DNA of 64,000 nucleotides from Dicyema japonicum (GCA_011109175.1 RDEW01000028.1:467784-531783), one strand, 5' to 3'. Counted from the first letter of the stretch, positions 34,890-46,235 are shown. Notes: generated by a model not told the origin, from the letters alone. A program made the numbers and translations.

Positions 34890-35770
34890 AATAACTGACA
34901 TCGATGTCCGTTGACGGGTGACCACAAAACTTGTTTAATCCAAGTCTTTGAATAGTATTTGTTGATTCCCAATTCTATCAAAAAGAATTGGCCATCTCAA
35001 ACGTTGGATTATATCCCTCTCTTTCCTAGTCCATTGTAGGGGCTCCCAAAATGGCGGATACTTGGAAATGATGCGACGAAATAATGCATCCCAAGCCGAT
35101 CTAGGGAACTCGATAAAACCTTTCAGGTATCTCTGAGGTTAAGTGTATCCAGTTCCCACTGTCACAAAAGCAGAATAAATTCAATGTCACAAATGTCCAC
35201 TCAGAACTACCATAAAAGGTAGTTGTCCATTTTTTGCAGTTGTGAGACTCATCATTATCGTGAACAAAGTTAACAGTTTATTTGTATGTTATCTCATGCA
35301 GAGGTCTATTTCTCGACGTATGACATCCAGCTGTTATCACATTTAGTTCATTTCAAAAAAGACGTTATTCTGTAAAAATTAAAAAAATTACTCTCAAAAC
35401 ACAAATTTAATGCAAAATTAGACGTTAGTAGTACTTTGAAGTTCTTAGTAAACAACAAAGTTCTTTTAATTAAATAATTTCCTGAAGATCGGCTCCTTAC
35501 ATCATCGACTTGATCTCTAAAATTTTATTTTAACATTAATATAAAAATTAAAATCTAAACTCGGGGGGTCTGTCCTAGTAGTTGATACTTTTGATTTGAT
35601 CATCAAGATCATATTTTAACATTATCCATAGAAACTAAAAGTTTTATACAAGCACGTGATAATTTATTGTTATTAATGCAATTTCATTATACAAAGCAAG
35701 AGCAACCCGAGAAACTAGTAGCAAATCATCTTCCTTCACTTGCTCGCGTTCATTACAGTTCGATAAAGAA
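34890..35770. other. AT-rich intergenic DNA with degenerate dispersed repeat
   Basis: Around 35515-35660 there are degenerate inverted copies of the GGTCGAA/CACGTG repeat (ATTTTAACATTAATATAAAAA, AAGCACGTGATAA). Otherwise nothing is recognised. Confidence 0.4.
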
Positions 35771-35784
35771 TTCCAGAATCTTTA

Positions 35785-35935
35785 GTTTGGTTCTGTGGAG
35801 ACATTGACCAAAGCCTCGAGGGAGCGTCGGGAAACCGAGTGGCTTTTCCAAAGGATATCCCTGGCAGTAGTCAGAGGTAACAGCCACTCGATCATATCCG
35901 CTGGACTCAGTAATTAACTACTCATGTTTCCTAAT
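35785..35935 (+). mobile_element. R2-like 3' tail fragment (fourth lineage)
   Basis: It encodes TKASRERRETEWLFQRISLA, then VVRGNSHSIISAGL. It is nearly identical over about 110 nt to the end of the minus-strand copy at 56905-58430. The copy is severely 5'-truncated. Confidence 0.85.
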
Positions 35936-36009
35936 AATCATAAATTATTTTTTTTTAATTTTTTTAATCCGTTCTTAAAAAATTAGTTGGTTGACACCTT
36001 ACTAGCGAT

Positions 36010-36235
36010 GTTTCTGTGTTTAGCGCACTCAGTCTGTATGGGATTGTGCAGTTTTATAAGTACCAGACAAAAAGGCCTGATGGCCCCTAGTTCGAATCTT
36101 CTGCGGTACATTCTGACCGAAGCTTCCACGTATCTACAATGCTTTGGATTGACGAGTGATGCCGTCATCAGTAAACACTTCACTGCAAAACCGGATCATC
36201 TATAAAGCACTCACATGCAACAAAAAGAAAGGCTG
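36010..36235 (+). repeat. tRNA-derived SINE, near-complete copy
   Basis: It has a B-box-like GTTCGAATCT at about 36090, preceded by GGCCTGATGGCCCCTA. A body follows (TGATGCCGTCATCAGT...CCGGATCATCTATAA) and a tail CTCACATGCAACAAAAAGAAAG. Related copies lie at 2806, 43745-43935 (-), 53515 and 61140. Transcription would be by RNA polymerase III. Confidence 0.8.
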
Positions 36236-36240
36236 TTACT

Positions 36241-38614
36241 ATGACCTATGACCTCTTCGTTGATGAAAAATTCAAATATTATTGTGAAATGATGAAAAAC
36301 TCGAATGGAAACGTCTCAGTTGTGTTTAATGTTATAAATAAAACCCTTGGAAATATCAAGGTTGCAAATATAATCTCTGGCTTGGATTCTGCGGCTGTGG
36401 CCAGAGTGACCCGACGTTTACGGGGGACTTTGTATTCTGCTTTAAACAACCCAGAAGATGCTAGCTTATTTGAAAGTGATCTTAATGCAAAGTTGCCTTT
36501 TGGGAAAAAAATTTACCAACGTGGGCAGAACTTGAAGAGCTTAATGAATACCTCGTATATTATATCTTCAGAGTTCACGATTAAAAGATTTGAAAAACGT
36601 GGAGAAAGATTACCTATGGCAAAACTAATAATAGAAAACTGTGGAGAAGCTCAGTCTTTAATTAGTTGGTTTTAAAATTGGTTTCTCACAAGTCACAACT
36701 GAATGGTTAAAAAACCTGAAATTCAATGCTTTAGCTGCCAGTTATTTGGTCATATTGCGCGTTTCTGCAGAAACGTTGAAAGATACTTGATTTGCTCAGG
36801 AAACCACAAAAGGCAGAAGTGTCAATTTTACTCAAAGACAGTAAAAATTGCATAAATTGTGGATCAACTAACCACATGGCTAACTACGGAGGTTGCTCTT
36901 GTGCAAAAGCAGATAATAAACTCGATAGATAAATTCTTACCTCAAAGTTAACCTCGCAATAAAAGTGTTGCTAAAGGAAGTAATGTTACCAGGAAGATCG
37001 GGGACAATAAAGATTTGGCCAAGCCAACTCGAACAGGATGGAATCCGATCATTTCTAAAAATACGACTTCGGATGTTGGTATGCAGACTGATGGACCACC
37101 AGTGTCCTTTGTTGACAGTAAATCCCAAACACAGTCAGTAAGTCAACCAGCGAATACAAACGATCGAATGGACAGAAAGCCACGGTACAGAAATTCAAGA
37201 AGAGGAATTTTTTAATAATATTGTTGAACAATTATCTAAAAATTTTAAAAACATGACAAGAACAAAAAAGGATGCCAAGTTTTTACTTGTCTTGGTGGCG
37301 CTTCTAAGAAGAGAGGACAGCCATCAAATAAATCAGATATAACCAGAATTACCTGGTTAGTGCCCGCTCTCTTAGGAAACGGGCTGCGGAGCTGGTAGCC
37401 TTACCAGCGCTGTTGAGATGGATGCATTAATTATTAATGAAGCGAAGATGAAAAAACCTGGAATTATTAATATCCCGGGTTATCGATTGATATTCCATGG
37501 CGTTCCCGGTGCCATAGCTTTCTACAAAAAGAGTATTAAACGCGATTGCCAAGAATTATAGAAGAGAATGTCTGCGAATTATTATGCATTGATTTGTACA
37601 CTTCATTGGTTGGATAACAATTGGTGGAATTTACTGAAAATATTAAGGAACTATTCAAAGATTATAAGATTTTTTCGCTAATAATGAAAACCCAATCCTT
37701 GTGGGAGATTGTAATGCAAAAAATATTGCACATGGTTGTGTGAAAACTTATTCTGACGGCAAATGTTTATTGGAAAAAAGAACTTAATCAATTCCAACAA
37801 CGGAGTGCTGATAGATTGGGTATTTTCGTTATGCATGAAACCTCGCTTTATTAAGCGGATTGCCCTATGTCGAAAATGATATAGGGAGTGATCACTTACC
37901 TCAAACTTTGGTTTTTTTACCTAAAGATGTCGAGGACCTTGGTAAAATGTTCCACTTACCCATAGGACACATTAAAATCAATTTTATAAGATTTAAAAAA
38001 GATGACCTTTTTACCTAAAGATGTCGAGGACCCTGGTATAATGTTTCCACTTACCCATAGGACTCGTAAAAATTTTTTATAAAATTTAAAAGATGACTTT
38101 TTTTACCTAAAGATGTCGTTTAGCTAAAATCTCGTGATGTTTATTGAAGAACTTATCCAAAACCTGAAAAAATTAATTGGAGGCAATTTGAATTTTTTTT
38201 AATATATATAGGAAAAGAATTGGATAGAGAAAATTTAATTAGAATTAAAGATAGTAAAATAATAATTTGTCGTTTTTAATTATTAAAATATATTAAACAT
38301 TTACGCTTTAAAATGAATCCCTTTTTAATTTTTCGAGAGCATACATTTCAAAATATCCTGATATCTCAGGAATGGCTTTTCCAGCGACTTACTCATGCGA
38401 GTCGAGGTTTTCAATATATGCATCTACCAAATCTTCCCTGATATGAGGATACAGTTTGTCAACAATAACTCCTAACGTTACACCAACTATGCTTTAATAA
38501 AGAGTAAATGTTCACATAAAAATTGTTTTGGTTATTACGATTATGTTTTAAGTGAAAATTGTAATAATTGAAATTGGAAGGGTTCCGCGAGCACCTTAAG
38601 GTTGGGAACAATTG
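36241..38614 (+). mobile_element. Jockey-like LINE, ORF1 and endonuclease part
   Basis: ORF1 piece 36241-36675, then zinc knuckles at about 36715-36900: CFSCQLFGHIARFC, NCINCGSTNHMANYGGC, and a decayed middle one. This is the Gag-like three-knuckle arrangement of jockey ORF1. The APE-type endonuclease follows at about 37420-37925: DALIINEAK, IPGYRLIFHGVPGAIAFYKK, PILVGDCNAKNIA (D-x-N) and IGSDHLPQTLVFL (SDHLP). Stops are frequent. The RT continues at 40199 beyond a hAT insertion. A piece near 38345-38410 (ISGMAFPATYSCESRFS) resembles a hAT C-terminus and may be another nested relic. Confidence 0.82.
37905..38125 (+). repeat. Tandem repeat, about 94-nt unit, 2.3 copies
   Basis: Two copies start TTTTTACCTAAAGATGTCG and contain GGACC-TGGTA and CCACTTACCCATAGGAC. 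They are followed by a third partial copy. The repeat begins right after the SDHLP segment of the LINE endonuclease, so it duplicates LINE-derived sequence. Confidence 0.8.
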
Positions 38615-38622
38615 GTCTAGAC

Positions 38623-40190
38623 CAGGGTTCTCAACCTTTTTAGCTCAAGGGCCAAATCGATAATTAAGAATATCTTTGCGGGCCGTACAAAAAATATTTT
38701 ATTTGATTAAAGAAAAAAAGCTTTATTAAGTAATAAAAGAATCAATGTGAGACTTCTACTATTTTATCGAAACGAGGAGTAAAGTTCGAAGACAATGTAC
38801 GTAAAAGTTGAATTAGGTGTTCGTAAAAATTACTCATTATCAGTAAGCTGAAGATATAATATCTTATTGTCAATAAAATTTATAATCTCCGGGAGAAGGT
38901 CATAAAATCTAAATGCGATTTATTTAAAATTTATACAACCTTTTAGACATGCTGCCCGACTCAACCATCGTACGGTTGTATGCATGAGCAAATCTCCATA
39001 CTCAGCATCAACATCCTCGAGAAATTTCTTAAAATTGCGGTGATTTAAAGCACGAGAGCGAATAAAATTTACGATTGAAATGACCGTTTCTGTTACATGG
39101 TCCATTTTCATAGATTTTGCAGCTAAATTTTCTTGATGTAGTATGCAGTGATGCCAAATCACAGGACTCAACTCATCATCTACTCGCCATCCAGCTACGA
39201 GACCTTGAAACCCAGTTTTCCATCCAACCATAGAAGGACATCCATCTGTGGCAATTGAAAACATTTTTGAAAAATCCAAATGTGCCTTTTCAAGGCAATC
39301 ACGAAATTCACGGAATATATCAGCTCCTTTAGTAGAACCATGAAAGTTACGTAGCGTGAGAAATTCTTCATAAATTTTGAACTCAGGCATGACACCTCGA
39401 ATAAACACAGCCATTTGTTCTGTATCACTAATATCTTTAGTGATGTCAAGAGCAATAGAATAGTGTACGAAAAAGTTGGATTCAGTGAGTAGCTGGCATT
39501 GAATATCGTCAGATATTCTCTCAATTCTCCGAGTAACTGTATCGTTGCTTAGCTGTAAGTTTATAACATTTTTTTAATTTCTGAAGAACAACATTTTTCA
39601 GTAAATATAAGGATAGATTGCTTAATAGATTCTCCATCTGAATACGGCTTCATATTTTTTACAAGTAGATGACAAATTTTGAAAAAAGCGGATCTCGATG
39701 ACATGGGCTGTTTAAACAAAGTGGTTTGTAGTTTGTGATTTGATTTCATAGATAGAAATTTGATTTTTCTTGATTCACCTTGAAATGAATCATATTCTGA
39801 AGAATGTTTCATATAATGCCTCTCGACATTATATAACTTACTACATCGTACAAAAAAATGACATATCAGGCAATGTGCTTTGCCATTTTCTTCAAAAACG
39901 AAAAATTGTTCCTTCCATTCGGGGTTAAATGCACGATTTTCTTGAAAAAATTTTCTACTTCTTTTAACACGTTTTCCAGACATCACAGGCAATATTAAAT
40001 AAAATTTAATACAAAAAATATGTAATTTAAAAACAATAGTTAAAATATGTAAAAATTTTTTAACCATAAAAAGTTTATTGTACAAACAGAAAGAAAAAAT
40101 CCGGCTGCATTATGTAAAATATGTAATATTTTTTAATAATTTTAAGCGGGCCGCACCAAAATCCTGGGGGGCCGCTGTTGAGAATCCCTG
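38623..40190 (-). mobile_element. hAT transposon inserted in a LINE RT gene, perfect 8-bp TSD
   Basis: Ends are CAGGGTTCTCAACC (left) and GTTGAGAATCCCTG (right), flanked by GTCTAGAC on both sides (38615-38622, 40191-40198). The minus-strand transposase has a BED finger (MSGKRVKRSRKFFQENRAF, AHCLICHFFVRCS) at 39990-39830. It continues to about 39565, then after a frameshift to 39524-38920 with FSIATDGCPSMVGWKTGF, HHCILHQENLAAKSM and LLMHTTVRWLSRAACLKG. This is the GTF2IRD2/ZMYM-like group. The C-terminal dimerisation domain is absent, so the copy is non-autonomous. GC-rich ends (GCGGGCCGCACC) are typical. Confidence 0.95.
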
Positions 40191-40198
40191 GTCTAGAC

Positions 40199-41044
40199 AT
40201 ATCAAAGGCTTTTGATGGCGTTTGGCATGCTGGGTTGCTGAAAACTTTGTCAAATTTTAATGTCAAGAACAAGGCACTAGTGTTAATGAAGGATTTTTTC
40301 TGGTAGAGAATCGTTTATACGTGTTGGAAATCATACATCGAAGAAAATTTTGTTAAAAAAAGGTACCACAAGGGTCTGTCTTAAGCCCCCTCTTATTCAA
40401 TTGTGTTATGTGTGACATTCCGAAGGTTGAACATTTGAATTCGAAAATGCTTATTTATGCTGATGATATACTTCTGCTTGATCAAAGTATTAATAAATCG
40501 ATTTCCTGGAAGCATGTTTCAACACATAGAACAAATTAAATGTTAGTGCCGAGATAAAGGTTTATCCCTATCTTTGAAAAGTGTACTGCTTCATGGATTG
40601 TGAGTAACAAAAATAAGTTAAAAATTTTTGTTAATACTGGAGCAATCAAATGCATGGAACAGTTGCAATATCTTGGTGTTTGTGTGAACTCAAAGGGTTC
40701 CTTTATAAATTACATCAAGAAAAAAAAGCTACAGCGATGTTGAAATAGCTTCTAAGTTTTCAATTGAGTCCGGAAACTTTTATCTATGTTTATACAGCTT
40801 GTATATACCCATTCTTGATTTATAGCTTCCAAGGATGGTTTGAAAGTGATGAGAGAAGTATTCTTGTAGAGCTTCTCGATAGATCGAGGAGATATGCTAT
40901 TAAACTGGCATATGGACTTGATTTAAAATCTAAATTACCGCCTTGTTTTGCAAGATGTGCAAGATCCATTGAAAAATATTGCATCACTTGAAAAAATAAT
41001 TCTTGTTTGGTGCAAGGGGTCAATAATTCGAAGAAGAGACATAT
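40199..41044 (+). mobile_element. Jockey-like LINE, RT part (continuation of 36241-38614)
   Basis: With the hAT and one TSD copy removed, the frame reads straight through IGLDISKAFDGVWHAGLL (motif A, Asp in place). Then come VPQGSVLSPLLFNCVMCDIP (frameshifted), KMLIYADDILLLDQS (motif C, about 40450) and the C-terminal MSPETFIYVYTACIYPFLIY and RSRRYAIKLAYGLDLKSK (40764-40991). There are indels elsewhere, and the LINE was probably already decaying. Confidence 0.88.
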
Positions 41045-41056
41045 GGCGTCTCGTTA

Positions 41057-41087
<31 letters not shown>

Positions 41088-41131
41088 CCAGGATCACTGG
41101 GTCAAAGAGAAAGAAGAGGCGTCTCGTTATA
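41045..41131 (-). mobile_element. 59-bp LINE tail insertion with 14-bp TSD
   Basis: Both flanks carry GGCGTCTCGTTATA (41045-41058 and 41118-41131). Between them on the minus strand is TCTTTCTCTTTGACCC, GTGATCCTGGGG and (TAA)n, the 3' end seen at 1455-1500. It is an extremely 5'-truncated retrotransposition event. The (ATT)n run at 41059-41085 is its tail, not an independent microsatellite. Confidence 0.88.
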
Positions 41132-41445
41132 CCAGACATCATCAACTAGGACAAACTCATTGGCTTCTCTTTTTAATTATTTTTTAATTAGTGACGAGTT
41201 TGTTACGTTAATGAAATCTATCTATCTAAAAAGAAAGGACTCACTCTGTCTATTTACATGAAAGAAATTAATAGAAAGGATAGTAGAGTACAACACAAGC
41301 GAAACGGTAGGTATTTACATGCTCTTTGAAAACACGGGAGTGCTTTTAACTAACTCTTGCGTCAAATCGATAAATTAACGCTATTATGTTGTTTCCATGG
41401 AATTTATTGATATTTGTATTGTGCGCAGATTTAATAGATTTGTAT

Positions 41446-41998
41446 ATGGAAAATACATGTGGATTTAAATTGTATTGGGAAATTTAGATAATGCGTAGAA
41501 ATTGGATAGAATTGCGGAATTCATCAACCGGTGAATGCATTTGGCAGAGCGCTGACGATTTGTACCGTTAATTATATAATTTCATATTAATATAGTTCTA
41601 CAGATAGAATTGAGCATTCGGGTATTCTATTTAATCACATCGAGCATATGTCCCAAAGAAAATCTTAAGTTTCCATGGTGTGGGAATCGAAATCAATTTT
41701 TCATCGTCGGAAGAAATCACGGAATTTCGAATGGAACAGAAAATACATTTCAAGGATAAATGTGTAGAAGGTATTTTGACAAAATTATGTCCCAGAATGG
41801 TTTTTTTATTTTGGCTATGTAATTCCCGGGTCTACCAATACTTGGGAGTCCACCCTGAAATCAGCAAATAAAATGATCCCCGTCGGTTCTTAGGTAACTA
41901 TGCATATTTATGTTAGTGGGAATATAGTCATTTGGAGTGAATTTTACGACGGAGACAATCTCTTGTGCAGATCTTGTGTGAGAATTTACTATGTCTGA
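41446..41998 (+). CDS. PDE6D: Prenyl-binding protein PDE6-delta
   Basis: PDE6D solubilises prenylated cargo (Ras/Rho-family GTPases, INPP5E) and delivers it, including to cilia. Introns of 27, 34, 23 and 25 nt join MENTCGFKLNWIELRNSSTG, ECIWQSADDFSTDRIEHS, AYVPKKILSFHGVGIEINFS, SEEITEFRMEQKIHFKDKCV, EEWFFYFGYVIPGSTNTWES and SANKMIPVGS. After a 23-nt intron comes GNIVIWSEFYDGDNLLCRSC ending VRIYYV. These match human [33 protein letters not shown] and EEWFFEFGFVIPNSTNTW. A one-base inconsistency at the last junction (about 41885-41916) breaks the frame, by mutation or sequence error. It is about 140 residues against 150 in human, and converges with ZMYND10, 70 bp away. Confidence 0.9.
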
Positions 41999-42067
41999 CT
42001 TTTTTATTTTACTACTTCTAATAAATAAAATTTAATGTTGTAAATTAAAGCCATTTATAAGTCTAAT

Positions 42068-43593
42068 TTAGAAACAAATTTGTTTGTGCTTTGACCAGTG
42101 ACTGATCTGGCATTCTTTGCTACAGTAACTCTGCTTATGACATTTTGAGCATTTCTTTTTGGCCTCTTTTCCACAAATTGGGCATCTGTTTGACTGTAGC
42201 TCCGCCATAGCATCAATATGAATCGAATCCATCCAACTAAATGTATTTTGTACAACCTTACCTATGTGCTATGTTTCTAAGCTCAGTTGCATCCAATTTG
42301 GATAATTTTTCTGCTTGGCTGTTGCCCAATTTTAAACAGGCAGAATCGTCGTAGATTGACCTTAAATTATCACGAATCTCTGGCAACTGTTGGTTTGAGT
42401 TATTTTACAAACTTCTTCAATAAACAGTGATGAGTTTTTGCTAGAACTTTGAGGATTATAAAAGAATAATTCTTCAATGAATCGTTTCAATTCTAAGAGA
42501 ATTGGTATTTGATCGATCAGAATTTCAGTCAAATAAGATTTCAACTAAAATGCCAAAAATAAAGTGAACTTTGAGAATCACTTCTTTACGGTAATTATTT
42601 ATATCGTATTTCGTCCGATATTCTGCCTTCATTAACAATTGGTAAATTGTAAGCCAAATCAGAAAATAAAAAAAAACTTTAAAACCTGTCCTTCAATCTT
42701 TGAAAGCCTCATTTCGTCCTCTATTTTTTTCCATATGTTTTTTTCCTCATCAAATATTTCCTGGCTCCCTTGATAAGTTCAAAAAATACCCCGTTGGCCT
42801 CTGATCCACGGTTTGTTCTCGATGAAATGAATCATCAAAATTGGGATATCATGTGTCCCCAGTATTCTGTTTTTTAAACTGAAAGAAAGTCTAAAATATC
42901 ATTTACGGTGTAACTCGTCCAAGTGGTCAACCAGATATCTAATAATGGTAAAACACTTTATAAATAGGCCGAATTCAATCTGCTCATTTTGATCCACCAA
43001 ATTCAAGGAATAAATATAAATTAATACCTTTTTCCATGGAAGATTCACTGGACTCCCCGATTCTGGGCTTTACTTCCACTAATTCTATAGTGAATGAACC
43101 TATTGGTAGCAAATTTTGTAAGTTTTCTGTAGCAGTAATCTTCCATGTCCAGAATCATAGAAGAAGCGGCCTCGCATGTATCGCGGTGGTACATCAAAGT
43201 CTCTAACAAATTTAGGACTGCAGCCTCATGATACAACTGCAAGAAAAATGACTCCTGAACCCCCATGTAGATCAAAAAGCTGCTACTCTCGTTAGTCACG
43301 GATTTCAAAATAATCGGAAAGATAACATCTTTCCAAAATTCAGTAATTATCAAATCTCGAATGAGGAATTTGACTTTGTCGTGATTTATAATAAAATCTT
43401 TGATAAATTCATCTCCTTTAGTCGATACGCTAAATATCGCCTGAATGTTTAACTGCTCGATATGTTGATGTTGTCGTCTCCATCTAATTTCAAACATTTT
43501 ATTTTACTTTGATCCAAAGATGTCGTTAATTTTAGATTCATGGAGTTTTTCTATAATGAGTTCGGCTTCTCCACTGGTCATACAAGAATTCAT
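42068..43593 (-). CDS. ZMYND10: ZMYND10, axonemal dynein assembly factor
   Basis: A cytoplasmic factor for preassembly of dynein arms of motile cilia. The start ATG at 43593 (MNSCMTSGEAELIIEKLHES) is set by a 24-nt intron that joins IFGSK to WRRQHQHIEQLNIQAIF (human WNQQHENLEKLNMQAIL). Further signatures: INHDKVKFLIRDLIITEFWK, YHEAAVLNLLETLMYHRDTC, DMEDYCYRKLTKF, RILGTHDIPILMIHFIENKP and LKSYLTEILIDQIPILLELK. The C-terminal MYND finger reads CPICGKEAKKKCSKCHKQSY, CSKECQISHWSKHKQICF. Most introns are 21-25 nt; two are longer (about 46 and 130 nt) and the middle junctions are provisional. The presence of the gene implies motile ciliated cells. Confidence 0.9.
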
Positions 43594-43744
43594 TTGTGGT
43601 TACTATGGAAACAAATTTTCAATATAAATAAGTTTGATTGGACAATTTAAGTTTTCAAAGAGAATGAACCATAAGAGGGGTCTTAGAGACCGAAACTCTC
43701 TAAAAGTGCTGTATTAGTAGATATTATGGCTTTTTGATTTTTAT

Positions 43745-43935
43745 GAGATTTTTATTGCGTGCAAGTCATTTATAGACAATCCGGAAATTTTCATTGATGA
43801 CGGTGTCACTCGTCAATCCAGAGCATTGAAGATGCGTGGAGCCATCAGCCTGAATGTACAGAAGTGAGATTCGAACCAGGGGCCATCAGGCCTTGTACCC
43901 GGAACCTGTTACATTGCGCCACAAAATCAGATAAA
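43745..43935 (-). repeat. tRNA-derived SINE, best promoter copy
   Basis: On the minus strand an A-box-like TTGTGGCGCAATGTAACAGG is followed by GGCCTGATGGCCCC and a B box GGTTCGAATCT. The common body (GATTGACGAGTGACACCGTC) and a tail with A-rich sequence follow. The head resembles an arginine-type tRNA (GTGGCGCAATGG). This copy best preserves the polymerase III boxes. Confidence 0.8.
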
Positions 43936-43999
43936 CACACAAATAAAGTATACTTTGCAAATCTCCAGAAAGTTCTCTCTCAACTGAATGCTCCATTTA

Positions 44000-44990
44000 T
44001 GGAATTGGCCTTGATATGCATTAGAACCCAGAAGAACTTGTATAATTGACTGCTGTTGTTAAATAATTTTCAAGTCCCTTGTTTAAGTATCCGATGTCCC
44101 AGTATGATTGTATTAGCTTATGATCGCCCCATTCAAAACGTAGCCATCCAAACATTCATGAACGCGATGTTTTTTTAGTTTCCGGAATTTCGATGTCCCC
44201 AAATTTATCACTAGCCCAAGCACATTACGGGGGATGGATTACATCTGATATAAGAAAATAAAACTTTTTTTTTACAATAAGCTATGGAGGCCGTCCGTTG
44301 TTTTCATTTCGCTTCAACATGAGCATGATCCTGATAGGGAAGAAGCGTTGTTCTCTGCCAGGCCATTTTTCCATTTTGGCTGAAAAAATCCTCCGTAATA
44401 AGGTTGGATGCTGTCACCACATCCATACGTAGAATATATCAGTAAAGTTGACATCGCCATTTTATCACCATCTTCCTTATCGGCCTGCATTTACATAACT
44501 CGTAAAGAGTTTCGTTTTTTATATTTTTCTAATTAAAATAAAAATTAATTAATTATTTGTTAAATTTAAAAAATTTAAATATTAGAAAATAATCACTTCC
44601 ATCCCCGTTTACCGCATATAAATGAAGTTTAGAAAGTTGAGGAGCCACCAATGGATTCAGCTGAATCATCCAAGTTACCAGCCAGTGAACAAAACAGCAA
44701 ACCGAAGTCAGAGCGAACAGTATCATCAGCATCCTTTAGTTATATGGTTAATAAATACGATTTATAACGAGATTTTCTTAGGAATATGGGGACAACCATT
44801 CCGATGAAGGCCCACAATGCTAATACTAGCCCAAAATTTATTCCAACTACGTCCATTAAAATCGCTAAAAATAATCGAATTACATTAACCACAGCAAAAT
44901 TAAGATAATTAGTATAATTGATTAATTATTTTTATTTTAAATTTAAAATAGATTTAAATATTTAATTTTTAAGGAAATAAAATAATAAAA
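44000..44990. other. Region with unassigned short open frames
   Basis: Minus strand 44488-44310 carries MQADKEDGDKMAMSTLLIYS and YYGGFFQPKWKNGLAENNAS, about 58 codons. Further down (about 44160-44070) is a piece reading WGDHKLIQSYWDIGYLNKGL. On the plus strand 44650 onward, MDSAESSKLPASEQNSKPKS may be joined by a 35-nt intron to EYGDNHSDEGPQC. None is recognised. They could be small genes with tiny introns, or chance. Confidence 0.3.
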
Positions 44991-44994
44991 GTTA

Positions 44995-45195
44995 TTCTTT
45001 GATTTTCATAAAAAATTTCAAATTATTACAAAGCTGGAGACTGTTTAGACATATCCTGAGGGTGGAGTTGACCTCCCCACCGAACGCAGCCATGGAAAAC
45101 TATTCTATTTACAAAGAGGGCCGCTTTTGTGGAAAGCCAAGAGTAACTCTGTCGGCATACTTACTAAATGACTTCAAAAACTGTAGTTGAATTGA
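44995..45195 (+). mobile_element. LINE RT C-terminal fragment
   Basis: The frame reads KNFKLLQSWRLFRHILRVEL, TSPPNAAMENYSIYKEGR and GKPRVTLSAYLLNDFKN. This fits the pattern RLFGHILR...A...GR-R-TL---L-DLK at the end of endonuclease-type LINE reverse transcriptases. It is a short relic. Confidence 0.6.
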
Positions 45196-45489
45196 CTTAT
45201 TGAAAGTCTTAGCTAATAAGTGGAAGAAGTTAACATCCAAATTTGTTTCTTTTAGCGCATAATTAGGCTATTTCTTCACTTGTCCTGATCCCCCTTCGAG
45301 TTCTACATCAGATACACCTGACGGATCTCTGGGTAGCTACTTTCATGTTAATCACCAGTTTCTTTATTTGAGGAAACAAGTCCTTAAGCAAACAAATCCA
45401 TCCAAAATTTAAGTTGTGAAAACCCTTAAATGAATGATAATGTGACAAGTTAAAAGAGGTCGAAAATTGTAATTCCAAAAATATTGTCA

Positions 45490-46235
45490 AAATGATATTT
45501 CATGGATCAAAACGACCAGACGGGCAGGTACTTGCAAAATATGCAATCAAAGATTGAAGAAATTGCCAGAAATTGGATTGAGGCTCCTCGTAATCGTTTG
45601 TTTGTTCCTGGGGAATAAGCTTGATGTTTTCCTATTTCCACAACCATGATGGAACGGGATGAGAAATTAGTAGTACTGCAGAACATAAGAAGTCACCAAT
45701 CTCCCCAACTAGTGTCTGTTGATCTGAAAATCGAATGTGTGCCTAATGCTGTTGTGGGTTACAACCTTAGAAGCCTAGACTGATGTCAACAAACACGTAA
45801 ACAGCGTCATCTCCTCTTCCAAACGAAAATCAAATTTTGTAAAAACGGTACTCGGATACTACAAAAGATGTTTCCACGCAACATTAAATCATCTTTAAAC
45901 GCAATATGTACAACCAACAATCGGCTACTGCTGTGGGGCATGGGGTTTTTCCACCTAAAGAAAATAAACTTTTTCCAAGAAATAGTAACGAGGGCCCTAC
46001 AAAGGTTATCCTCGCCACTAAAGTCAACCCCGTTCGAGGAACTTGTGAAGAGATGGGATCCCCGTTGAAACCTCAAAATTTCCGAAAAGTGATTCATCCA
46101 TACAGGAAGTGTTTCAGCTCTCGGGAGGAACACTTAGAAAGGATGAGGTGGGTTCTTAAGGAGACCGGGATCACCTGACGGCCCCACTCTCTTTTATTTT
46201 GTCGGTGATTCTTGGTTTTAAATAAATAGACTGAT
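45490..46235 (+). mobile_element. Jockey-like LINE 3' fragment
   Basis: RT C-terminal region in shifting frames: EEIARNWIEAPRNRLFVPG, GYNLRSLDDVNKHVNSVI, LLLWGMGFFHLKKINFFQEI and RALQRLSSPLKSTPFEELVK. The end is VIHPYRKCFSSREEHLERMR and a stop at about 46179. The C-terminus ERMR--L-E-GIT and 3' UTR (TATTTTGTCGGTGATTCTTGG then TTTAAATAAA) match the inverted copy at 58440-58640. Confidence 0.8.

Noticed and set aside
41059-41088. (ATT)n microsatellite
   Set aside because: It is the tail of a truncated LINE insertion bounded by a 14-bp target duplication.
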